Shown piece after piece: positions 52,053 to 59,961 of a DNA stretch of 64,000 bases. Origin of the DNA: Roseovarius azorensis. GTDB lineage: Bacteria > Pseudomonadota > Alphaproteobacteria > Rhodobacterales > Rhodobacteraceae. Made by a program: the position numbers and the translations under genes. The stretch lies in contig NZ_FOAG01000004.1 of NCBI RefSeq assembly GCF_900109455.1, forward strand, positions 62,001-126,000, written 5' to 3'. Below the pieces are notes generated by a model. That model did not search any database. It was not told the origin of the DNA and saw only the letters and a list, made by a program, of their open reading frames with translations. The stretch's first letter is position 1; every line of letters begins with the position of its first letter.

Positions 52053-52268
52053 TTAACCGCGCGAGATCATCAGCAAGAGCATCCATATCACCGGCACCAG
52101 CGCCAGCGCGGGGATATAAAGCCCCGGAATACCCCAAAGTGCAACGCTGGTCGCCCATCCGGCAAGGAATATCGCCACACTCACGAGAATGGGACCAACA
52201 ACGGATGCATCGGGATCGTCCTGCGTCTTGTCATACGTGGAGGCAGGTGCCGAGCGGGATATTGTCAT
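52053..52268 (-). CDS. Small two-helix membrane protein, unknown
   Basis: 71 residues from MTISRSAPASTYDK, with AGAGG upstream of the ATG. A polar N-terminal tail is followed by two hydrophobic segments (VVGPILVSVAIFLAGWATSVALWGI and YIPALALVPVIWMLLLM) linked by a Pro-Gly turn, a helical hairpin. No family recognised. It lies 10 bases upstream of the UbiH-type start on the same strand, so it is probably co-transcribed with it. Confidence 0.75.
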   Translation of the reverse strand: MTISRSAPASTYDKTQDDPDASVVGPILVSVAIFLAGWATSVALWGIPGLYIPALALVPVIWMLLLMISRG

Positions 52269-52359
52269 GATTGACCTCTTTGAGATTATGAAATTCCATT
52301 CCTGCAAATAGGAACCGCCCCGGCCACTCAAAGAGACGTTTCGCCGCAGCGGACCTGCT

Positions 52360-53004
52360 TCAGATCAGGCGGGCCAGAAATCCGCCGAGATCGTCGGTAT
52401 GATGATGGATATGCTCCGCCTCGATCCGTTCCGGTGCCACATGAACGGTGCGCATGCCCATCGCATGCGGCGCGGCCAGATTGCGCGGATCATCCTCGAA
52501 CATCGCAGCGGAGCCGGGCGTCGTCCCGTCTCGAGCAAGAATCGCGTGAAACGCCTCCGGCTCGGGCTTGGGCCGATAGCCTGCGTGTTCAACGCCATAG
52601 ATCGCATCAAACGCACCCGAGAGTCCGCGCCGCGCAATCACCCGCTCGGCATAGGGGGCAGACCCGTTGGTATAGACGATCCTGCGCCCCGGCAGTGCAC
52701 GGATCGCCGCGTTCAGTCCTGGATCGGCCTCCAGATGATCCAGCGAAATATCATGCACCTCGCGTAGATAAGGGCCTGGTTCCAGATCATGGAGCCGCAT
52801 CAACCCTGCAAGCGTCGTGCCGTGATCACGCCAATAGGCCTGGCGCAGCCGGTCCGCCTCGGCACGGGATACGTTGAGCGTGTCCATCACAAACTGCGTC
52901 ATCCGCGCCTCGATCTGATCAAACAGACGCGCCGAGGGCGGATAGAGCGTGTTGTCGAGGTCGAAAACCCAAGTGACGACATGGTTGAAATCGAGCATTG
53001 GCAT
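52360..53004 (-). CDS. HAD-family hydrolase, pyrimidine 5'-nucleotidase type
   Basis: 214 residues. HAD motif I FDLDNTLYPPSARLFDQIEARM, motif II VYTNGS, motif III Lys in GYRPKPEPEAFHAIL, and motif IV FEDDPRNLAAPHAMGM. The LDNTLYP variant and helical cap are typical of the SDT1-like pyrimidine 5'-nucleotidases. A role in removing phosphate from UMP/CMP-like nucleotides or phosphosugars is likely. Divergent from a GntR gene. Confidence 0.9.
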   Translation of the reverse strand: MPMLDFNHVVTWVFDLDNTLYPPSARLFDQIEARMTQFVMDTLNVSRAEADRLRQAYWRDHGTTLAGLMRLHDLEPGPYLREVHDISLDHLEADPGLNAAIRALPGRRIVYTNGSAPYAERVIARRGLSGAFDAIYGVEHAGYRPKPEPEAFHAILARDGTTPGSAAMFEDDPRNLAAPHAMGMRTVHVAPERIEAEHIHHHTDDLGGFLARLI

Positions 53005-53112
53005 GGGTCAAACATAGATAGGCGTGACAACGGGCGCAATCGGCCAAGGCTTGATCCCCGGCCCAAAGCGCGTAAGGTCTTTCGACGTCAGACAAAAGAA
53101 ACGGACACACCG

Positions 53113-53757
53113 ATGAAACCGCCTCCGACCGATGCCTACTCGCTGATCCTCGAAGCCATCGACGTAGGCATTTTCAAACCCGGCGACCGTCTGGTCGAAA
53201 GCGATCTGGCAGAGCGCTTCGGGGTTTCGCGCACCCCCATCCGCGAGGCGCTGCAACGACTAGAGACGCAATCCATGTTGACTCGCGATGGACGCAGCCT
53301 GATCGTGGCCTCGCTGGATTACAACCAACTGGCCGAGCTATACGTGGTGCGCGCTGAACTCGAGGGGTTGGCGGCCGGGCTTGCAGCCCGTCACGCCACG
53401 CCCGAAGAGGTGCGCGTGTTGCGCGACATGGTCGAGGATGACCGATCGCTGTTGGGCAAACCCTCCGAGATGGCGCGTGCAAACCGCCGGTTTCACAAAC
53501 AGATTCACCTTGCCTCGCACAACAGGTTTCTGGTGCAGCAACTCGATCTGGTGCATCGCTCCATGGCGCTTCTGGCAACCACATCGCTCGCCGCCGAGGG
53601 ACGAGACGAGGACGCTCTAAAGGAACATAGCGCCATCGTCGCCGCGATCGAGGCCCAGGACGAAAATGCCGCTACGCAGGCCCTGCGGGATCATATTTCA
53701 AAGGCCTTCGTGACCCGGCTCAAGCTTGATTCCGGAGAGGTCAAATCCACCGTCTGA
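53113..53757 (+). CDS. GntR-family transcriptional regulator (FCD subfamily)
   Basis: 214 residues from MKPPPTDAYSLILEAIDVGIFKPGDRLVESDLAERFGVSRTPIREALQRLE, a GntR winged helix, followed by an FCD domain with metal-site-like NRRFHKQIHLASHN and LKEHSAIVAAIEAQDENAATQALRDHI. It stands alone among housekeeping genes, so its target is unclear; autoregulation or the divergent HAD gene are the simplest guesses. Its last 60 bases overlap the convergent glycosyltransferase gene. Confidence 0.92.
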   Translation: MKPPPTDAYSLILEAIDVGIFKPGDRLVESDLAERFGVSRTPIREALQRLETQSMLTRDGRSLIVASLDYNQLAELYVVRAELEGLAAGLAARHATPEEVRVLRDMVEDDRSLLGKPSEMARANRRFHKQIHLASHNRFLVQQLDLVHRSMALLATTSLAAEGRDEDALKEHSAIVAAIEAQDENAATQALRDHISKAFVTRLKLDSGEVKSTV

Positions 53758-55629
53758 CATGCGCCGCCCGCCAGCAGCCACCGACAGACCATGCGCCGTC
53801 TTGTCCCAGAAAAAGGGATTGAACACCAGTTCATAAAGCGCCTTGTATGCGGCAATTGCGCCGAGCGGTGCATAAAAATGCATGCTCGGAACCCAAAGCA
53901 AGAGATGCCGGTGCTTGCGTCCCGAAACCGCCAGCATGTAAACGCTGAGACCAAGCACTTCGACCATCAGGAACAGGCTGCCGACGCCGACCATCAGACT
54001 GCGCGGCAGAACCGAATCCAGCGGATGTGGCAGTCCAAGGATAACCAGCCAGAACGACCAGAGAAACGGCGCCAGCAGGAATTGTGATAACGCCGAAACA
54101 AAATGCGCCTGAAACCCCCAGAATTTCCGAGCGCCGAGTTGGTGAAACAACAGGCGTGGTCGCCGCATATGCACCAGATAGGTCGTCATGTAGCCTTTTA
54201 GCCATCGCGAGCGCTGTTTGATCCAGGGCCAGGGGCGGCAATTCGCCTCTTCCTCTGTCACAGTAGATACCATCTCGGTCCTGTAGCCGTGCCGCGCCAG
54301 ACGGAATCCCAGATCGGCATCCTCGGTCACATTATGCGCGTCCCATCCACCCAGTTTCTCTAGCACGTCGCGGCGGAAATAAAGCGTCGTGCCACCAAGC
54401 GGAATTGCCAGACCAAGGCGTGTCATGCCCGGCAGGATCATGCGGAACCAGGTGGCATATTCGATGGTGAAACAGCGCGCCAGCCAATTCTGCGTCGGGT
54501 TGTAATAGTCGAGTATGCCCTGCAGACAGGCCACATCGCGTGGGGCCTGCTGAAACCGCCGGGCAACGACAGTTATCTGATCCGGGTCGGGGGCATCCTC
54601 GGCGTCGAAGATGCCGATGATGTCGCCCCGACAGAAATCGAGGGCGTAGTTCATCGCACGTGGCTTGGTCCGGGGCTTGCCATCGGGCACGACGACCGGC
54701 CGAACCCAGGGTGGCAGATCAATAGCCGCCAGAGTGGCCCTGGTCAGTTCATCCTCTTCCTCGAGTACCAGAACGACATCAAGTAGACATTTGGGATAGG
54801 TCAGACGGCTGAGACGGGCAATCAGCGCATGGGCAATCTCGGTCTCGCGAAAGAGCGGCACCAGGATCGACACCTTGGGGAGTGGGTCCAATTCCACGGC
54901 CTTTGGCCCGGTCGCCCGATCATCGGTCGTGGCGGCAAGGACAGCGGCGGTTTTCAACCCGGCAGAGATCAGCAGGGTGAAACAGGCCCAGACCACGAAG
55001 ATGGTGAACACCACCACCGGAAAGACAAGGCTGAGCGCGGCGATCACGGTCATGGCCGCAAGGCTGACCCGCAGTCGCCTGACGATGGAGCCGCCCCATG
55101 CGCGGCAGCTTTCGCTCTCGGGCACGCGGGTCTCTGCCAGGTCACGCAGCAGGTCGCGATGATCGTGGGCAACTCGGTCCTGAATCGCCCGTCTGGACGC
55201 GAGACTCGGGCGCGAACGACCAATGCCCGGGGGCAGGATCGGACGCAAGGCGTCCAGGTTTTCGGGTCTGCCGGTCACAAGTTCAGGCTCACCGGAGGCC
55301 GATTTCACCGCGATGATCTCGTGCCGGAGCAGAAACCGGGGATCAATCCCGATATCATAGCTTTGCGCGGCATCCAGATCGTCGCAAGTCAACCGGCGCA
55401 CAGAAAGGCGGCGGGCATGCGCCCTGAGCAGATCGTCCTCGCTGGCAAGGCCCTCGGCCTGCAAGATCTGGTCGACCGAGGTATCGCAATACTGCCGCAC
55501 CATCTCGGCGCGTGCCGCGTCGGATGCGCTGATCGCGCCTGCGCGCACCAGATCGCGCCCAATCCGATGGATCTGCACGCCTTCGAGCCGGTTCCGCGCC
55601 CCCAGATGGCGCAATTCGGAAATGCCCAT
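53698..55629 (-). CDS. Membrane family-2 glycosyltransferase with N-terminal GspE-N/MshEN-like domain
   Basis: 643 residues. Residues about 20-140 look like the type-II-secretion-ATPase N-terminal domain (LVRAGAISASDAARAEMVRQYCDTSVDQILQAEGLASEDDLLRAHARRL). Two helices (about 187-230) precede a processive GT2 domain: SILVPLFRETEIAHALIARL, DAEDAPDPDQ for UDP-sugar/metal, TEDADLGFRLARHG and QRSRWLKGYMTT, which is the QxxRW motif of cellulose- and hyaluronan-type synthases. Several C-terminal helices follow. It probably makes an extracellular polysaccharide; N-terminal domains of this kind can bind cyclic di-GMP in relatives. Polymer unknown. Confidence 0.9.
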   Translation of the reverse strand: MGISELRHLGARNRLEGVQIHRIGRDLVRAGAISASDAARAEMVRQYCDTSVDQILQAEGLASEDDLLRAHARRLSVRRLTCDDLDAAQSYDIGIDPRFLLRHEIIAVKSASGEPELVTGRPENLDALRPILPPGIGRSRPSLASRRAIQDRVAHDHRDLLRDLAETRVPESESCRAWGGSIVRRLRVSLAAMTVIAALSLVFPVVVFTIFVVWACFTLLISAGLKTAAVLAATTDDRATGPKAVELDPLPKVSILVPLFRETEIAHALIARLSRLTYPKCLLDVVLVLEEEDELTRATLAAIDLPPWVRPVVVPDGKPRTKPRAMNYALDFCRGDIIGIFDAEDAPDPDQITVVARRFQQAPRDVACLQGILDYYNPTQNWLARCFTIEYATWFRMILPGMTRLGLAIPLGGTTLYFRRDVLEKLGGWDAHNVTEDADLGFRLARHGYRTEMVSTVTEEEANCRPWPWIKQRSRWLKGYMTTYLVHMRRPRLLFHQLGARKFWGFQAHFVSALSQFLLAPFLWSFWLVILGLPHPLDSVLPRSLMVGVGSLFLMVEVLGLSVYMLAVSGRKHRHLLLWVPSMHFYAPLGAIAAYKALYELVFNPFFWDKTAHGLSVAAGGRRMSDGGFDLSGIKLEPGHEGL

Positions 55630-55712
55630 GGCCCTAGCCTTTTCCTGCTTTCGGAAACAAGACTAAGGTGCGTATGGTTAACTATCTTTTAACAAGCGAC
55701 CCAAAAACAAAA

Positions 55713-56873
55713 TCAACTGCCTGCATGCCCGGCCATCGAAGCCGCGAACCGCTCGAAGAGATAAAAGCTGTCCTGCGGTCCGGGGCTGGCCTCGGGGTGG
55801 TGCTGCACCGAAAAAACCGGGCGGTCTTTGATCCGTATGCCACAATTTGAACCATCAAAGAGTGAAACATGGGTTTCCATCACGCCCTCGGGCAATGTCT
55901 GGCTGTCGACTGCAAAGCCGTGATTCATCGAGGTGATTTCAACCTTGCCGGTCTCCAGATCCTTGACGGGATGGTTGGCGCCGTGGTGGCCGTGATTCAT
56001 CTTGATGGTTTGCGCCCCCAATGCAATCGCCAGCATCTGATGGCCCAAGCAAATGCCAAAGACCGGCAGGCCACGGTCGAGAACGCCGCGGATCATCGGC
56101 ACGGCATATACGCCCGTCGCCGCCGGGTCACCGGGGCCGTTCGACAGAAACACACCGTCTGGTGAATGCGCCAGCACATCCTCGGCCGTGGCAGTCGCGG
56201 GCAATACGGTGACCTCACATCCGGCGCTGGCCAGACAACGCAGGATATTGCGCTTTGCCCCGTAATCCACCGCCACCACCTTGTGACGCGCCTGCGTCTG
56301 GCGCTGATAACCTTCGGGCCAGGCCCAACGCATCTCGTCCCAGCGGTAGGACTGCGCACAGGTCACGTGCCGCGCCAGATCCATCCCTTCCAGCCCGGCA
56401 AAACCGCGCGCCTTGGCCACCAGCGCCTCGGCGTCGAACCGGCCTCCCGGATCATGGGCAAGGGCCACATGCGGTGCGCCCTGTTGACGGATCGCGCGGG
56501 TCAGACGGCGGGTGTCGACCCCACCGATGGCAATCCGCCCGCGTCGCGCCAGCCAGTGCGTCAGATGCTCCTGTGCACGCCAGTTGCTCGGATCGGTCGG
56601 ATCCCATTTCACCACCATCCCCTCGGCCACTGGCTCGGCGGTTTCGTCGTCGTCGAGGTTGACGCCGGTATTCCCGATATGCGGGAAGGTAAAGGTCACG
56701 ATCTGCCCGGCATAAGAGGGATCGGTCATGATCTCCTGATAGCCGGTCATCGCGGTGTTGAAGCAGAGTTCCGCCGTGGTTTCACCGGTTGCCCCAAACC
56801 CATGGCCATAAAAGAGTGAGCCATCGGCCAGCGCGAGACATGCAGTCGGACGAGAGCGGGACGCATGGGCCAT
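55713..56873 (-). CDS. carA: Carbamoyl-phosphate synthase small subunit
   Basis: 386 residues, glutaminase subunit that passes ammonia to CarB for arginine and pyrimidine synthesis. The start MAHASRSRPTACLALADGSLFYG at 56873 has GGAG ten bases upstream. N-terminal CPSase domain: FNTAMTGYQEIMTDPSYAGQIVTFTFPHIGNTG; class I amidotransferase domain: VFLSNGPGDPAATG, the nucleophile Cys in FGICLGHQMLA, NHGHHGANHPV, and the His/Glu pair in VQHHPEASPGP. carB is not adjacent. Confidence 0.97.
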   Translation of the reverse strand: MAHASRSRPTACLALADGSLFYGHGFGATGETTAELCFNTAMTGYQEIMTDPSYAGQIVTFTFPHIGNTGVNLDDDETAEPVAEGMVVKWDPTDPSNWRAQEHLTHWLARRGRIAIGGVDTRRLTRAIRQQGAPHVALAHDPGGRFDAEALVAKARGFAGLEGMDLARHVTCAQSYRWDEMRWAWPEGYQRQTQARHKVVAVDYGAKRNILRCLASAGCEVTVLPATATAEDVLAHSPDGVFLSNGPGDPAATGVYAVPMIRGVLDRGLPVFGICLGHQMLAIALGAQTIKMNHGHHGANHPVKDLETGKVEITSMNHGFAVDSQTLPEGVMETHVSLFDGSNCGIRIKDRPVFSVQHHPEASPGPQDSFYLFERFAASMAGHAGS

Positions 56874-57033
56874 GAAAAGGTATCTCCGGCTGTGCAAATT
56901 GGCGCATTCCTACGGGCCAGCCCCTGTCGGGTCAAGGCCAAGTTCAATACATGAGGCGCCGAGCCGGTGGTTGCCATGCCCCGCGCTTTTCGATAGGCTC
57001 CTTCTCTTGTGACAGGTCATGGGGATGGAATGA

Positions 57034-57492
57034 ATGGAATTGCGTGAACGGGTCAATCAGGCCCTGAAACAGGCGATGAAGGACAAGGCCACCCGCCGTC
57101 TGGCCACCCTCAGACTGATCAACGCCGCGATCAAGGATCAGGAGATCGCCGGGCGCAGCGCAGACGGCGTCACCGCAGTGGGAGATACCGAGATCCTCGC
57201 TATCCTCGCCAAGATGACCAAGCAGCGCAACGAAAGCGTCCGCGCATACGAAGAAGGCGGGCGGCTTGATCTGGCGGAGCGCGAGCGCGAGGAAATCGCG
57301 GTGATTGAGGAATTCCTGCCCCGTCAATTGGATGATGCCGAGATTCTAAATGCTATTGACAAGGCCATCGCCGATGTGGGGGCGACCTCGATCCGCGACA
57401 TGGGCAAGATCATGGGAAAGCTCAAGGAGCGCCACGCCGGGCAAATGGATTTCGGGGCCGTGGGCCCGCAAGTCAAGGCACGGCTGGGTTAA
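57034..57492 (+). CDS. GatB/YqeY domain protein
   Basis: 152 residues, a stand-alone copy of the tRNA-binding tail domain of GatB. The family block is MELRERVNQALKQAMKDKATRRLATLRLINAAIKDQEI, then EILAILAKMTKQRNESVRAYEEGGRLDLAEREREEIAVIEEFLP and GKIMGKLKERHAGQMDFGAVGPQVKARL. Thought to assist tRNA amidation or charging. Divergent from carA; the last four bases overlap the convergent DUF2244 gene. Confidence 0.94.
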   Translation: MELRERVNQALKQAMKDKATRRLATLRLINAAIKDQEIAGRSADGVTAVGDTEILAILAKMTKQRNESVRAYEEGGRLDLAEREREEIAVIEEFLPRQLDDAEILNAIDKAIADVGATSIRDMGKIMGKLKERHAGQMDFGAVGPQVKARLG

Positions 57493-57992
57493 CCCGCAGG
57501 CGGCGCGGGCGAGCGAAGGGTATCGGCCAATTCGGCATAAAGCGTCTTGCGTTCGTCTTCGGACAGAAAGGCGCCAATTTCGACCTCGCGCCCGGCCCCA
57601 TTGATTGTGATGTAATAAGTCACCGGCCCGCCATCCAGATGCACATGCACGCTTGCCCAATAGCGATTGCAACTCCATTCCTGCACATCGCCGCGCGGAT
57701 TGGTGCGCCTCAGATGCAGCTTTTCTGGCCCAATGGTGAGCACCTCTTCGATGCGGGCGCTGGAATAGCTTTGCTCCAGCGCCCACCAGATGCCGCCTAC
57801 GGCCATCAGCAGAAAAGGCAGAACGCCCCATAACACGAAAGTGCCCAGAAGCGGGTAAAGCGGTATGGTGATCAGCGTGAACGTGGTCAGCACAAAGGCT
57901 GCAAACCCGCGACGCGGCAACGACCGATGTGGCCAAAGCGTCAACCTGATATCCTGTTCCGGTCCGTGCGGCTGTGTCCATTGATACGGCAT
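57489..57992 (-). CDS. DUF2244 membrane protein
   Basis: 167 residues of a family common in alphaproteobacteria, function unknown. Two closely spaced hydrophobic segments near residues 28-70 (RRGFAAFVLTTFTLITIPLYPLLGTFVLWGVLPFLLMAVGGIWWAL) are followed by a cytoplasmic beta-rich domain (VLTIGPEKLHLRR; EWSCNRYWASVHV; YITINGAGREVEIGAFLSEDERKTLYAELADTL). It is the usual DUF2244 length. Confidence 0.88.
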   Translation of the reverse strand: MPYQWTQPHGPEQDIRLTLWPHRSLPRRGFAAFVLTTFTLITIPLYPLLGTFVLWGVLPFLLMAVGGIWWALEQSYSSARIEEVLTIGPEKLHLRRTNPRGDVQEWSCNRYWASVHVHLDGGPVTYYITINGAGREVEIGAFLSEDERKTLYAELADTLRSPAPPAG

Positions 57993-58064
57993 GTCCGGGT
58001 TCTAGCCTGACTATTGAGAATGAAAAGGAGCAATGCGCTGCCACATGTTCATGGCAGGCTTGAA

Positions 58065-58485
58065 ACGCGCGGAGAGCCTGTAAGCCGGATTCTGTCCTCC
58101 CGCTCCGGGGAACGGGATGGATGACCATTCCTCTTGACGCTCTGTCACCAGCGCGCCTCCAGCTGCCAACCCGGACCGCCGGGCCAAGACGTGCCTGCGG
58201 GCGGTATCGCGGGACCGTGATCCCGGACCAGCCCCCGCGTGCGGTCCCTATTTGGCATTGCTCCCGGTGGGGCTTGCCGTGCCGGTCCGGTTGCCCGTCC
58301 CGCGGTGGGCTCTTACCCCACCGTTTCACCCTTGCCTACGACACGCGCGGGCGGTTTCTTTTCTGTGGCGCTTTCCCTCGGGTTGCCCCGGCCGGGCGTT
58401 ACCCGGCACCGTTGCCTTGTGGAGTCCGGACTTTCCTCGCCCCCGGATCTTCTCCGGGACCGCGGCCATCCGGCCCTCCGCGCAA
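58065..58485 (-). ncRNA. rnpB: RNase P RNA, bacterial type A
   Basis: Catalytic RNA that trims the 5' leader from tRNA precursors. On the minus strand the 5' part contains GAGGAAAGTCCGGACTCCA followed by CAAGGCAACGGTGCCGGGTAA, the conserved region I that forms P2-P4, and the 3' part has GACAGAATCCGGCTTACAG, the universal P4 partner. Terminal arms GCGCGGAG and CTCCGCGC (58476-58483 with 58067-58074) pair as P1 and fix the ends. About 420 nucleotides. It is preceded by a promoter inside the end of ampD. Ends are accurate to a few bases. Confidence 0.96.
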
Positions 58486-58490
58486 CGCCC

Positions 58491-58519
58491 CACTTAGGCG
58501 CTTGCCCTCCTGCGGTCAA
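58491..58519 (-). promoter_or_regulatory. Predicted rnpB promoter overlapping the ampD stop
   Basis: Reading the minus strand, TTGACC (58519-58514) and TAAGTG (58496-58491) are spaced by 17 bases, a good sigma-70 -35/-10 pair, and the RNA 5' end at about 58484 falls seven bases after the -10. The first three bases of the -10 are the ampD stop codon. Confidence 0.7.
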
Positions 58520-59222
58520 CGGGGAAGCGTCGGGCAAGATCTCCAATCAATGCGGAATCCACCGCATCGAGCGGTCCTGTGACCGCGGGGCGAAAGCGCA
58601 TGCGAAAGGCTCTGAGCACGTCATCTGGCATGTTCTCGCCTGCTACAGCATAACCAAACGCCTGCGCATCCCCCACAAAGCGCGCGGCAAGATCCCCTGC
58701 CCCGGGCGTTACCTGCATCTGCGGCCAAACCGACAGGCCCCGCATCGCCAGCCTGCGCCAGTCAAAGTGCGGTCCGGGATCGGATTTGCGCAAGGGCGCC
58801 ATGTCGGAATGAGCAATCATCCTTTCAGGTGCGATACCCCAACGGCCCATGACTTCCGGCAAGAGACGTTCTAGCGCTGCCATCTGCGGCTCGGGAAAAG
58901 GATGCGCGCCGGTATTGACCAGTTCTATCCCGATTGAGCGCGAATTCACGTCCGTTACATCGCCCCATTGCCCAGCGCCCGCGTGCCAGGCGCGCATCTC
59001 TTCCTCAACGAGGCGCAGAACCTCGCCCGTCTCCGAGATCAGGTAATGCGCAGAGACCTCCGAACCGGGATCGCATAGTCTTTCCAATGCCGCGTCAAGG
59101 TTCTGCATGCCGGTGTAATGCAGCACGATCATGTCCGGTTGCGCGCCTTCGCGACGCGGCCCGTAATTGGGCGAAGGGTGCGGAAGGACCGCAGGGTGCG
59201 CCTCAGCGCACCCCTGCATCAT
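58494..59222 (-). CDS. ampD: N-acetylmuramoyl-L-alanine amidase, AmpD type
   Basis: 242 residues. Zinc amidase that splits anhydro-muropeptides in cell-wall recycling. Amidase_2 landmarks: SPNYGPRREGAQPDMIVLHYTGM (first zinc His), ALERLCDPGSEVSAHYLISETGEVLRLVEEEMRAWHAG, RSIGIELVNTG, and IAHSDMAPLRKSDPGPHFDWRRL (second His and the Asp). The C-terminal third may be a peptidoglycan-binding-like tail. The first of two Met codons overlaps the lipoprotein stop; no signal peptide, so cytoplasmic. Confidence 0.94.
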   Translation of the reverse strand: MMQGCAEAHPAVLPHPSPNYGPRREGAQPDMIVLHYTGMQNLDAALERLCDPGSEVSAHYLISETGEVLRLVEEEMRAWHAGAGQWGDVTDVNSRSIGIELVNTGAHPFPEPQMAALERLLPEVMGRWGIAPERMIAHSDMAPLRKSDPGPHFDWRRLAMRGLSVWPQMQVTPGAGDLAARFVGDAQAFGYAVAGENMPDDVLRAFRMRFRPAVTGPLDAVDSALIGDLARRFPVDRRRASA

Positions 59223-59923
59223 CCACCAACCGCATTGCGGAACGGACTGGGATCCCAGTTGCAGGCGTAACCATCCCCATCCGGGTCAAGCCCGAGGCGA
59301 TCCCTTTCAGGTCCACCACGTTTCAGGAACTCCAGTTGTGCCTGATCAGGCGACGGGAACTGAGCACAGTTGCGTGCAAATTTGCTGTCCTTGTTCAGTC
59401 CGATCCGGCGATAGATCGGCGTGCCGACTGCATGATTGCTGGCCAGCGCATAGGCCACGATATTGGGGCCGACATCGCCTGGGCGGCTGCCGATCGCCTC
59501 CGGCTGCACCACCTGATATTGCGCGCGCGTCTGTGCGATTCGCGCGGCGTCCTCTTCAATCGTGCGCTCTGCCCCTACGGCGTCAAAGTTGTTTTCCTGT
59601 GAAATGCCGACCGAGTTCACCACCGCGGACGGCACTTCTGCCGGATCGGAAGACGCCGCCCCGAGGTCTAGCGCGGCGCGGGTGTCGGCGGCGATGCTTG
59701 CCGGATCCGAGGGTGGAACCAGAGCCCCGGTGGTGCGCAACGGTTCACTTGAAACAGCTGTCGGCGGCGGCAGGGCATTGCCCGCAAGGGCAGCCTCGCG
59801 CGCCGCCTTCTCGCGCTGATAGGCGTCATAATCACCGAAACCGACGCCTGCGCCGCTGTCGGGGATCGCCGGAGAACAGGCAGTCAGGACCGCCAGGGTC
59901 ACCGCACCTATAAAGAAACGCAT
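59219..59923 (-). CDS. Lipoprotein with C-terminal excalibur-like calcium-binding motif
   Basis: 234 residues from MRFFIGAVTLAVLTACSP: a lipoprotein signal with lipobox LTAC (Cys16). The middle is low-complexity and Ala/Pro-rich, then YRRIGLNKDSKFARNCAQFPSPDQAQLEFLKRGGPERDRLGLDPDGDGYACNWDPSPFR. The DPDGDGYAC block with an earlier Cys is the excalibur-type calcium-binding loop. Function unknown. It overlaps the ampD start, so it probably shares a transcript with that cell-wall gene. Confidence 0.85.
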   Translation of the reverse strand: MRFFIGAVTLAVLTACSPAIPDSGAGVGFGDYDAYQREKAAREAALAGNALPPPTAVSSEPLRTTGALVPPSDPASIAADTRAALDLGAASSDPAEVPSAVVNSVGISQENNFDAVGAERTIEEDAARIAQTRAQYQVVQPEAIGSRPGDVGPNIVAYALASNHAVGTPIYRRIGLNKDSKFARNCAQFPSPDQAQLEFLKRGGPERDRLGLDPDGDGYACNWDPSPFRNAVGG

Positions 59924-59961
59924 TTGCTTTGTCCTGCCACAAGCTGATTTCGGGAGGTGTC

